In this document: one piece after another, positions 44,613 to 52,126 of the stretch
How the letters are laid out: each line of letters begins with the position of its first letter
How positions within the stretch are numbered: position 1 is the first letter of the stretch
From: Parabacteroides distasonis
GTDB taxonomy: Bacteria; Bacteroidota; Bacteroidia; Bacteroidales; Tannerellaceae
Direction: 5' to 3'
Assembly (NCBI GenBank): GCA_021531775.1
Contig: JAFBIU010000015.1
Span: forward strand, 16,106-80,105
Length of the DNA: 64,000 nucleotides
Program-made: the position numbers and the translations under genes
Notes under the pieces: generated by a model
What the model saw: the letters and a program-made list of their open reading frames with translations, nothing else
Databases searched by the model: none
Told to the model about the DNA's origin: nothing

Positions 44613-45938
44613 ATGGCGAAGAAAAATTTCATTTTGGACACAAATGTCCTGTTGCATGATTATCGTTGTTTGGAAAATTTCCAAGAGAATGATATCTATC
44701 TGCCCATTGTGGTCTTGGAAGAGCTGGACAAGTTCAAGAAGGGAAATGAGCAGATCAATTACAATGCACGTGAGTTCGTACGTCAGTTGGATTTACTGAC
44801 CGATGACCATCTGTTCTCCAAAGGTGCCTCCTTGGGACCGGGTAAAGGTATTTTGCATGTCCTGGTCTCCAGCCAGTATCATCGCAAGATTGCAGAGGTC
44901 TTTCCGGCTCGGATTCCGGATCATCAGATCCTGTCCTGCACGTTGGAGGTGGCTGAAAAGTATCCGGACATGCAGACGATTCTGGTCTCGAAAGATGTGA
45001 ATTTGCGGATGAAAGCGCGTTCATTGGGTCTGAAGGTAGAAGACTACATCACGGACAAAGTGACGGATGTGGCTCTCTTTGAACGGTCGCAAGAGACATA
45101 CGAGGGTATCGATGGAGCGTTGATAGACCGTCTGTATGCCACACCGGAGGGCATCGATGTCGATCAGTTTGCCTCTTTGCAGGGAAAGGTAGAACCGAAT
45201 GAGTGCTTCGTGCTGAAGAGCGAACGCAATTCGATCTTGGCCCGTTTCAACCCCTTCACGCAACGGATCAAGCGGGTGGAGAAGGGGAGTAACTTCGGTA
45301 TTCAACCGCGTAATGCAGAGCAGAGTTTTGCTTTTGAAGTATTGAATGACCCGGACATCAAGCTCGTCGGACTGACCGGTAAGGCAGGAACGGGCAAGAC
45401 ATTGCTGGCCTTGGCTTCGGCTTTGAAACAGGCTAATCAGTATAAGCAGATTCTCTTGGCGCGTCCGATCGTGGCTTTGGCCAACAAGGATTTAGGTTTC
45501 TTGCCGGGTGATGAGAAACAGAAGGTGGCTCCCTATATGCAACCGCTCTTTGATAATTTGAATGTGATCAAAGGGCAGTTTGCACCGGGCAATGTGGATT
45601 GTCGGCAGATCGACGAGATGCAGAAGAGCAATCGGCTGGTGATCGAGGCCTTGGCTTTTATCCGGGGACGTAGTCTGTCAGAGACATTCTGCATCATCGA
45701 TGAGGCACAAAACCTGACGCCACACGAGATCAAGACGATTATCACGCGCGCTGGAGAAGGAACGAAAATGGTATTCACGGGGGATATTCAGCAGATCGAT
45801 TCTCCCTATTTGGATGCGCAAAGTAATGGATTGGCCTACATGGTGGACAAGATGAAAGGACAGGATCTGTTTGCCCACATCAATCTGATCCGGGGTGAAC
45901 GGAGTCAGCTTTCTGAATTGGCTTCCAACCTGTTGTAA
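44613..45938 (+). CDS. PIN domain-PhoH family ATPase
   Basis: PhoH-type ATPase with an N-terminal PIN nuclease domain, 441 aa, of the kind that combines RNA unwinding and cleavage. The PIN domain has LDTNVLLHD near residue 10 and VVLEELDKFKKG near 33. The ATPase half has Walker A GLTGKAGTGKTLLA and Walker B FCIIDEAQNLTPHE. It also has FTGDIQQIDSPYLD. An AAGGAGG box ends 7-8 bases before the ATG at 44613, which favours it over the ATG at 44607 that lies right next to the box. A true Shine-Dalgarno like this is rare in Bacteroidales. Confidence 0.9.
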   Translation: MAKKNFILDTNVLLHDYRCLENFQENDIYLPIVVLEELDKFKKGNEQINYNAREFVRQLDLLTDDHLFSKGASLGPGKGILHVLVSSQYHRKIAEVFPARIPDHQILSCTLEVAEKYPDMQTILVSKDVNLRMKARSLGLKVEDYITDKVTDVALFERSQETYEGIDGALIDRLYATPEGIDVDQFASLQGKVEPNECFVLKSERNSILARFNPFTQRIKRVEKGSNFGIQPRNAEQSFAFEVLNDPDIKLVGLTGKAGTGKTLLALASALKQANQYKQILLARPIVALANKDLGFLPGDEKQKVAPYMQPLFDNLNVIKGQFAPGNVDCRQIDEMQKSNRLVIEALAFIRGRSLSETFCIIDEAQNLTPHEIKTIITRAGEGTKMVFTGDIQQIDSPYLDAQSNGLAYMVDKMKGQDLFAHINLIRGERSQLSELASNLL

Positions 45939-45955
45939 GTGGGGTTGAGATAGTG

Positions 45956-46014
45956 AAAGGGCTGAATCAGCAGGGGGTCTGTCAGGAAGACCGATGCTGA
46001 TCCAGCCCTTTCTG
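45956..46014. terminator. Terminator hairpin between phoH and the acyltransferase
   Basis: AAAGGGCTGAATCAGCA pairs with TGCTGATCCAGCCCTTT (one mismatch), separated by a 23-base loop. It lies between converging genes and is likely bidirectional. Confidence 0.65.
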
Positions 46015-46033
46015 TGCAGAGACGGCTCAGGAT

Positions 46034-47161
46034 TTATCCCACGATGTAGCGGGCATATCGTCCGGAGATCTTACGGATCAACAGGACAATGAGCCAAGAG
46101 AGTCCGAATGAAATCACAGCCCCTACGGGGATTTGGATACAGACTGGAATCTGGAGAGCCCGCATCCAAACGATACTGGGACCGGTGAGGATGTAGTGAA
46201 CCATATAGACTCCGAAGCCGCACAGGGTCAGATTGGCCAGGACGGCTTGGATCTTTGGTGAACGGACCTGTACCAACTTGGTCAGCATGAAGACCGGAAC
46301 GGTCATCATCACGACGTTCAACGAGTTGTAGGTGAAGAACAATTCAAATTGCTCTTCGGTGTGACCCGGCATTTCTGCCATGTGTTTGAAGCCGACGTAG
46401 GTGACAGCGTACCCGATGATAAACAGGGGAATACCCCAGGTCAGGGTCTTACTGAGCGACCATTCTGTATGGCGCAGGTAATGACCCAACAACAGGTAAC
46501 CGTTGAAACCGGCAAAGTAGTAAAGCATCGGAAAATGGTTCCAGGCACAACCACCCCAGATATAGGGATTGACATATTCATAATAATAGGGCAACAGCGT
46601 GGTCGCCATCCAGGCCACCAGGAACCAACGTTTGCTACGCTCACTGGCCTTTTCAACCCAGGCAGAGAAGATGGGCAAGTAGAGATAGAGGCCGATCAAC
46701 AGATAGATGTACCACATGTGCACATCGGTGTTCATGAAGTTGAAGGGGATCTGTGCAATAAACTCCAAGGAGTTACTGAACGATTGCTCCAGTACCTTTT
46801 CGCCGGCATAGGGGAAGAAGTCGAGAATGACTTCAGGTGACAGTCCCAACAGCTTGGTGAACCACGGGAAGAGGCAATAGAGTACCGACCAGATCAGGAA
46901 TGGCCAAAAGACACGGCTGATCCGTTTTTGATAGAAGACAGACGTCTCTTCCCGTACCGGCAACAACAGGGCTCCCGTAATCATGACAAACAGGGGGACA
47001 CAGGGCCTTAAGAGAGCCCCGTAGATTTGTCCCCAGAATGGAATCTCAGCCGGTGGAACACCGGGATAGAAGTTGAACGGATCTGCACAGTGGCAGCAGA
47101 CCACGGTAAACATGGCGACCAGGCGGGTCACATCCAACCAGACAACTCGATTGTTCTGCAT
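46034..47161 (-). CDS. Acyltransferase 3 family membrane protein (OafA/YrhL-type)
   Basis: Integral membrane O-acyltransferase that decorates surface or exported glycans. The 375-aa protein starts with the family signature VVWLDVTRLVAMFTVVCCHCADP and has about ten hydrophobic helices. FGVYMVHYILTGPSI lies near the C-terminus. It lies 6 bases downstream of the fucosidase gene on the same strand, so the two are co-transcribed, which suggests a shared glycan target. The substrate is unknown. Confidence 0.82.
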   Translation of the reverse strand: MQNNRVVWLDVTRLVAMFTVVCCHCADPFNFYPGVPPAEIPFWGQIYGALLRPCVPLFVMITGALLLPVREETSVFYQKRISRVFWPFLIWSVLYCLFPWFTKLLGLSPEVILDFFPYAGEKVLEQSFSNSLEFIAQIPFNFMNTDVHMWYIYLLIGLYLYLPIFSAWVEKASERSKRWFLVAWMATTLLPYYYEYVNPYIWGGCAWNHFPMLYYFAGFNGYLLLGHYLRHTEWSLSKTLTWGIPLFIIGYAVTYVGFKHMAEMPGHTEEQFELFFTYNSLNVVMMTVPVFMLTKLVQVRSPKIQAVLANLTLCGFGVYMVHYILTGPSIVWMRALQIPVCIQIPVGAVISFGLSWLIVLLIRKISGRYARYIVG

Positions 47162-47167
47162 GCTGTG

Positions 47168-49258
47168 TTATTTATTCGTGGTGATGATATCTACTTCTGC
47201 ATAGCCGGCCTGCGTATCGCCTTCCGTATTACTCAGCGCACGCAGTTTGATGTAACGGCCAGAGACAGGTTCGAACGTGCGGCTTTGCCACAAAGGGTTG
47301 TTCTTGATGTTCGAAAACTCGCCTTCGCTCACCTTTTGCCAGCTCTTGCCATCTTTCGACACGGCAAACTCGTAATTGAAGAGAATGCCAGCTGCCCAAC
47401 GGTTTTGATCCGGCAGGTAACGGAATCCGGAAATGGACTGCTCGCTCGCGAGGTCGATCACCAGATCTTGTGGCATCTGCTTTCCTTTCTGGTACCAAAC
47501 CGTCTTGGGATCACCGTCAAAGACAGCTTGCGCTTTCTCATCTGGTACGCCTACCACTTTCCAGTTCGCATGAACGACATCGAACTGTTCCGTTGTTACC
47601 GGACTGCTCTGCTGGCTCTCCGGGTCGTAGGCGATGACTTGGAAAAGGGTGGGTTGGTCAACCATCACGGGTTGTTTGTACGTTGGACTCTGAGCGGTCG
47701 GTGTGCTGCCATCCACCGTGTAGTGCAATTCAGCTTCGGGATCAGCTGCCGTGACAGTCACGAGTCCCTCTATGTTTCGTTGAACAAGGGGAGCAGTCAA
47801 CACCTTCGGGGCATGATAGAGCGCAATACGGCTGATCAACGGACACTCCTTGGCATCCGTGATGGTGAAACGTACCTTGTCGGTGGTCACGGTCGGCAGA
47901 CGTAAGATGCGACGGTAGCCGATCGTGCTTTGTGTATCCAGTATTTTCCATTGACCATCCACCATAGCTTCTACGACGAATCCCATGACTCGTTGTCCCA
48001 GGCGGATGTACTCTTCTACGACAAAACGGTTGATCTCCGTCGGCTTATCCAATGTGATCGTGAGCACAGCTTGTGTAACGCCATCGTCCGTCGCCCAATA
48101 GCTATTCTTGTCGTTGTCGGTTACGTTGGCAGCCTTGAACTTGCGGGAATTACCGCGCACGTTGCTGGCAGCTACTTTCGCATTAGCGGCTACATTGACG
48201 GCAAAGTCTGCCTCAACAGCTTGCTGCAGACGAACCATGGCAGCAGAGTCATTCGGATGAATCAAACCGCGCTTGTCGATCGGGAAGTTGATCAAAGAGA
48301 GACCGTTGCGACCGATGGAATGGTAGTAAATGTCGAGCAACTGCGGCAATGTCTTGACTTTGTGGTCTTCAGAGGCATGGTAGAACCAGCCCGGACGAGT
48401 CGATACATTGACTTCGGCAGGTACCCAGTGTGTACCATCTTCATGACCGTAACGCAACTGTTCGTGGAGGGGCCAACCCGGATAGACTTCGTCACGTCGT
48501 AAGGTGCTCCAGTTGGTTTCGCCAACCCAACCCTCTTCGTTGCCACACCAGCGGACATCCGGACCACCATCACCGAAGATCATGGCATGGGGTTGTAATT
48601 TGCGAACCAGGGCAATGGTATTGGGCCAGTCGTAGTAGTTCTTGCGATCGACACTGCGGTTTTCACGGGCACCACCGTAATAACCTGTACCACCGTTGGC
48701 TCCGTCGAACCAAACTTCGAAGATATCACCGTAGTTGGTAAGCAGCTCGGTCAACTGTGCACGGAACATATCGATGTATTCTTCTGTACCGTAACAAGCC
48801 GCATTCCGATCCCACGGTGAAAGATAGATACCAAACTTCAGACCCTGTTTATGGCAGGCATCGGAGAGTTCACGTACCAAATCTCCCTTTCCGTCCCTCC
48901 AAGGGGAGTGTTTGACAGAATATTCCGTCGTGGCAGTGGGCCACAGACAGAAACCATCATGATGCTTGGCGGTCAGGATAATACCTTTGATGCCGGCCTG
49001 TTTGCAGACTGAAACCCATTGGTTGCAATCCAGATTTGTCGGATTGAACGTTTCAGGTGGAACATCACCATATCCCCATTCCACATCGTTGAATGTATTC
49101 ATACTGAAATGGATGAAAGCCGTCCGTTCCATTTCTTGCCAGGTTATCTGATCCTCAGTAGGACAAGGTCCACAAGCAGCTGGCTCAGGAACCTCTTTAC
49201 AGGCTGGCAGGAGGGCTAACAGGAGTCCGCAAGCAGCCAAATAATGTTTAGAATTCAT
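47168..49258 (-). CDS. GH29 alpha-L-fucosidase lipoprotein with C-terminal carbohydrate-binding domains
   Basis: Exported glycosidase that removes alpha-linked L-fucose. The 696-aa protein has a lipoprotein signal peptide ending LLPAC (Cys20). The GH29 barrel (about 35-350) includes LTAKHHDGFCLWPT, FGIYLSPWDRN and EVWFDGANGG, whose Asp is the expected nucleophile. The rest holds an F5/8 type C (discoidin)-like domain (about 355-480), a chitobiase-type C-terminal module (LHYTVDGSTPT) and a second F5/8 type C domain. The divergent promoter boxes at 49298-49327 lie upstream. Confidence 0.88.
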   Translation of the reverse strand: MNSKHYLAACGLLLALLPACKEVPEPAACGPCPTEDQITWQEMERTAFIHFSMNTFNDVEWGYGDVPPETFNPTNLDCNQWVSVCKQAGIKGIILTAKHHDGFCLWPTATTEYSVKHSPWRDGKGDLVRELSDACHKQGLKFGIYLSPWDRNAACYGTEEYIDMFRAQLTELLTNYGDIFEVWFDGANGGTGYYGGARENRSVDRKNYYDWPNTIALVRKLQPHAMIFGDGGPDVRWCGNEEGWVGETNWSTLRRDEVYPGWPLHEQLRYGHEDGTHWVPAEVNVSTRPGWFYHASEDHKVKTLPQLLDIYYHSIGRNGLSLINFPIDKRGLIHPNDSAAMVRLQQAVEADFAVNVAANAKVAASNVRGNSRKFKAANVTDNDKNSYWATDDGVTQAVLTITLDKPTEINRFVVEEYIRLGQRVMGFVVEAMVDGQWKILDTQSTIGYRRILRLPTVTTDKVRFTITDAKECPLISRIALYHAPKVLTAPLVQRNIEGLVTVTAADPEAELHYTVDGSTPTAQSPTYKQPVMVDQPTLFQVIAYDPESQQSSPVTTEQFDVVHANWKVVGVPDEKAQAVFDGDPKTVWYQKGKQMPQDLVIDLASEQSISGFRYLPDQNRWAAGILFNYEFAVSKDGKSWQKVSEGEFSNIKNNPLWQSRTFEPVSGRYIKLRALSNTEGDTQAGYAEVDIITTNK

Positions 49259-49297
49259 ATTATCGGTATTTTTTGTGAATAATTACTCAATTTACTG

Positions 49298-49305
49298 CAA
49301 AGGTA
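49298..49305 (-). promoter_or_regulatory. -7 box for the fucosidase gene
   Basis: Minus strand TACCTTTG, a perfect TAnnTTTG match, 40 bases before the fucosidase ATG. Confidence 0.6.
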
Positions 49306-49319
49306 CAAAAACTTTTTCA

Positions 49320-49327
49320 TACCTTTG
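49320..49327 (+). promoter_or_regulatory. -7 box facing the UpxY gene; start of a ~250-base leader
   Basis: Plus strand TACCTTTG lies 14 bases from the minus-strand box and points towards upxY. The interval 49335-49581 has no convincing gene (only two ORFs of under 40 codons), so it is read as a 5' leader. Such leaders before UpxY genes are where UpxY-type proteins act on transcription. I saw no inverted repeats flanking the promoter that would make it invertible. Confidence 0.5.
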
Positions 49328-49581
49328 CCAGCGATTAGATACATCCTTACCAAGAGATGAAGATCATTAGAGACAACAAAAGAAGTGTAGAATTTAATAA
49401 AAAAGGAATGTAGGGTTCAGATGAAATCGCAAGTTGACAGGAAGTTTGACTCCAGGAGCCAGCTTTTACATACTATATGCGTAACTGCCTGTTTCTTAGT
49501 TAAAAAGAGAAGCGAGCAGGAATAAAAGAAGTGCTCTTACCCTCCATTTTTACCCCTCCAAGGCTACTATTTTTCTTATTC

Positions 49582-50145
49582 ATGGAAGCTGAAAAAACGT
49601 CAGAAGACCGTTGGTATGTGTTGCGCGATTTAGCCCGTCCAAACGCCAAGAATCCCGCCTACAAACAACTGCAAGCGATGCCTGAGATGAAAGATTGCGT
49701 GTTTGTGCCTCTCAAGCAAAAGGTGTTCATGGAGTTTGGGAAGCGTGTGGTGCACTTCGTCCCCTTCATGCCCGACCTTATCTTTGTCCATAAGTCCAGG
49801 GAAGAACTTGACCCCATTGTCCGTCAGATGGAACTGTTGCAGTACCGCTATGTACGTGGTGGCAAGCAGTTTGAGGCGATGAGCGTGCGAGCTGAAGATT
49901 TTAAGAAATTCAAGGATGCTGTCGAACTGACTGACAATGTGGAATACTACAGCTATGAGGAGGTCTCTCCCCAGATTTATGGCAAACAGATTCGCATCAT
50001 TGGTGGCCGTCTCAACGGCTTTGAGGGCCGTCTGATGAGCAAGCGTGGTAGCCGATACAAACGCCTGCTCATCGACATTCAGGAGTGTAACCTCTCCGCA
50101 GCTTTTCAGGTGGAGTCGGATTATATCCAACTGCTCCAACGTTAA
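49582..50145 (+). CDS. UpxY family transcription antiterminator (NusG-like)
   Basis: NusG paralogue that lets RNA polymerase read through the leader of a capsule locus. The 187-aa protein has the NusG N-terminal domain (WYVLRDLARPNAKN, then FVPFMPDLIFVHKS) and a C-terminal KOW-type domain (IIGGRLNGFEGRLM). The ATG at 49582 is chosen; a longer frame from 49531 adds a hydrophobic run foreign to the family. In Bacteroides these genes open capsular polysaccharide operons. Here the capsule genes that should follow are only fragments. Confidence 0.88.
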   Translation: MEAEKTSEDRWYVLRDLARPNAKNPAYKQLQAMPEMKDCVFVPLKQKVFMEFGKRVVHFVPFMPDLIFVHKSREELDPIVRQMELLQYRYVRGGKQFEAMSVRAEDFKKFKDAVELTDNVEYYSYEEVSPQIYGKQIRIIGGRLNGFEGRLMSKRGSRYKRLLIDIQECNLSAAFQVESDYIQLLQR

Positions 50146-50585
50146 GGCTGAAGTTCCTTGAACTCCTTGTGAACATCAAACCCCGGACAATCAGGTTTCA
50201 TCCGATCCAAGTCACCATGGCCCACAATCAACGCTTTCGGATAACGTTTATGCAAATCCTCCAACAGACCTCTCAACGCACGTTTCTGCGCATCGGTTCG
50301 TGTATCGCAGGGAGTTTGGCCGTCATGGGCCAGTCCACCCACGTAAGCCACCCCGATGGAATGCGGGTTATGGTTGCCGTGCAAGATGCGGGGATTGTTG
50401 CAATGCGCTCCCACCATCTCCTCCGGCCGGCCCACCTCAATGGTGCCGTCGGTAGGGATCACGTAATGGTAGCCGCAACACTTCCAACCTAACGAACGAT
50501 GATAGCGATCGATATCCGCCATCCTGAGGGCACTGCCCGCCGAGTTGGCGGTACAGTGCACAATAATCAAGGTGATTCTACGCAT
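50142..50585 (-). CDS. N-acetylmuramoyl-L-alanine amidase (amidase_2, T7 lysozyme-like)
   Basis: Zinc amidase of the T7-lysozyme type, 147 aa. It has the first zinc His in IIVHCTA, HYVIPTDGTIEVGRP and AHCNN. HSIGVAYVGG follows, and the late VGHGDLDRMKPDCPGFD has the other His and Cys ligands. There is no signal peptide, so it would act in the cytoplasm or after lysis. This amidase, the smalltalk peptide and an HU-like gene form a recurring trio beside UpxY in Bacteroidales. Its stop overlaps the 3' end of the UpxY gene by 4 bases. Confidence 0.88.
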   Translation of the reverse strand: MRRITLIIVHCTANSAGSALRMADIDRYHRSLGWKCCGYHYVIPTDGTIEVGRPEEMVGAHCNNPRILHGNHNPHSIGVAYVGGLAHDGQTPCDTRTDAQKRALRGLLEDLHKRYPKALIVGHGDLDRMKPDCPGFDVHKEFKELQP

Positions 50586-50588
50586 AGC

Positions 50589-50687
50589 TTACAACAATTG
50601 AGAAGCAGCACCACCGGCAGCACCGGTCAGAATCATTTCAATCACACGAATTACATAGAGCGCGATGCTCTTCCAGTCCTTCTTCAT
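50589..50687 (-). CDS. Smalltalk protein (32 aa)
   Basis: Very small ORF of 32 codons between the amidase and HU-like genes. It reads MKKDWKSIALYVIRVIEM and ends GAAGGAASQLL. This matches the 'smalltalk' family of tiny Bacteroidales proteins: a basic start, then one hydrophobic helix. The function is unknown. Position and strand fit the usual amidase-smalltalk-HU order. It ends only 3 bases from the amidase start. Confidence 0.8.
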   Translation of the reverse strand: MKKDWKSIALYVIRVIEMILTGAAGGAASQLL

Positions 50688-50862
50688 ATCCTTCGTTTTT
50701 AAGTAAATAATAAATAATAGCGTCATGGTCTTTCTGTTGAATAGAGATACGCTTGAAAATCATAACCGCAAGACGATGCGACAAGGGAAGGAGCACGGCT
50801 ACCCCTCTGCGAGTAGCCTGATGCAGGCTCCACCTTCGAGCCAGCCGTGCTCACCGTTTCAA

Positions 50863-51477
50863 TTAGGAGAACGGAGGAGTGTCTTCCTCACCGCTTCCGC
50901 CAGTGGAACCGCCAGTGTCCGTACCGCTGTCCTCGCTGCCACCCGTGTTGTCGCTACCGCCACCCGTAGGCGTGTTGTCCGGGTCGGTAGGTTCCTCAGG
51001 CGAAGGATTAGACGAGCTGCTGCGCAGTGCAGCCAGATTCACAACGTCCGCACCCTCCTTCAAGGCCTTGATGGAAGCATTCTGCACGGCACGGCTTGCC
51101 ACGAGGTTGAACTCGGCCTTAGAGCGCAGGTTTTCGAAATCAGCACCCGGCGTGAAGAGCAGGTTCACCACCTTGATGTTGTCGGCAGTAAACTCCTTCA
51201 GCGAAGGGGCAGGGTCGCAGGTGATGGAGATACTGAAGATACCCAACTCGCCAAACTGCACCTTGTTGCCGTTGAGCAGCTGTTCCACGAGGCAGGAGCA
51301 CGTGTCGCTCACCACACCCTTCACCGTACCACGGGTGAACACTCCGTTATGGTCCGAGATGTGCTTCACAAACTCGTCGAAGCTCATCACCTTCGTCACC
51401 TGATTCTTGGCATACGCCATTTCGGGAGCCTTGTCGTCCAGTGGACTTTTCCACATGAAAGTAGAATAGTTAATCAT
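50863..51477 (-). CDS. HU-like (TIGR01201-type) DNA-binding protein with Gly/Ser/Asp-rich tail
   Basis: HU/IHF-fold protein of the Bacteroidales 'histone-like' family, 204 aa. Residues about 1-140 carry the HU-like fold (VMSFDEFVKHISDHNG, VQFGELGIFSIS, FTPGADFENLRSKAEF). The last ~55 residues are a low-complexity acidic tail rich in Ser, Gly, Thr, Asp and Pro. The start is the ATG at 51477, with a minus-strand TACCTTTG box 89 bases upstream. It probably binds DNA near the capsule locus; its exact job is not known. Confidence 0.82.
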   Translation of the reverse strand: MINYSTFMWKSPLDDKAPEMAYAKNQVTKVMSFDEFVKHISDHNGVFTRGTVKGVVSDTCSCLVEQLLNGNKVQFGELGIFSISITCDPAPSLKEFTADNIKVVNLLFTPGADFENLRSKAEFNLVASRAVQNASIKALKEGADVVNLAALRSSSSNPSPEEPTDPDNTPTGGGSDNTGGSEDSGTDTGGSTGGSGEEDTPPFS

Positions 51478-51565
51478 ATCTGTTGCCCATCGTCGGTATG
51501 GGACTTGATGCCTACGCTGGCAGTTCACAGCGTCCGACCGAAGTTGTTATTTCCGAACTGCATTG

Positions 51566-51573
51566 CAAAGGTA
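51566..51573 (-). promoter_or_regulatory. -7 box for the HU-like/smalltalk/amidase genes
   Basis: Minus strand TACCTTTG, 89 bases before the HU-like ATG, facing away from the SIR2 unit. Confidence 0.5.
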
Positions 51574-51695
51574 CGGTACAGGGAAGCCCAAATCAATTCT
51601 ATGGAACACCGTTGAATTTTCATGTAATATACGTGGAATAACCATGGAATAACATGCAGCATACAATATATATACTAAAGAATTAAAGGACTTTT

Positions 51696-52124
51696 ATGAG
51701 CGAAATTACAATCACCGTGAATGGAGGCAACAACCAGATAATGCCCAATGCCACTCATGCCGAGCAGCATTTCCATTATCATGGGACAGAGCATTCTCCA
51801 ACCACTCAGTCAGACGACCAGACTTCGGCCGGCGATGAAGACCGTCAGCGTCTCTCCATACATATTAAAAAGGAAGAAGACCTCGACAAGTACGTCTCCC
51901 TTCTATCCACCTGCAAGACGGCGGCAGAGGTCGGAGAGGTCGTTGCCACTATGTGCGAGAACGTGCCGGACATCGATTCCGACCGCATAGCCAAGCAAAG
52001 TTTCATCCGCCTGCTCCTTCCATTTATCCCCAATGTGGAGAAAGGAAGAGGCATCGACAACCTCCGCATCCAGATTGACAAGGCATGGAAGGCGAGAAAG
52101 AAGGCACTACGCAATCAGAAATAA
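51696..52124 (+). CDS. Small partner protein sharing an N-terminal tag with the SIR2-like protein
   Basis: No family recognised. The 142-aa protein starts with a short beta-like strand and the block GGNNQIMPNATHAEQH followed by FHYH (residues 9-28). The next gene's protein has the same block. A charged linker (about 30-50) leads to an all-helical C-terminal domain (about 52-142) ending in a basic stretch, WKARKKALRNQK. It ends 2 bases before the SIR2-like start, so the two are surely co-expressed. The shared tag suggests direct assembly of the two proteins, by analogy with effector-associated domains of bacterial conflict systems. This is inference. Confidence 0.65.
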   Translation: MSEITITVNGGNNQIMPNATHAEQHFHYHGTEHSPTTQSDDQTSAGDEDRQRLSIHIKKEEDLDKYVSLLSTCKTAAEVGEVVATMCENVPDIDSDRIAKQSFIRLLLPFIPNVEKGRGIDNLRIQIDKAWKARKKALRNQK

Positions 52125-52126
52125 GT

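Noticed and set aside
49200..49600. Invertible capsule promoter
   Set aside because: No pair of inverted repeats flanking the upxY promoter was found by eye, and no invertase gene is adjacent; the tyrosine recombinase at 58852 belongs to the IS91 element.
50725..51615. 296-codon plus-strand frame
   Set aside because: Antisense to the HU-like gene; the composition is that of a shadow and it has no family match.
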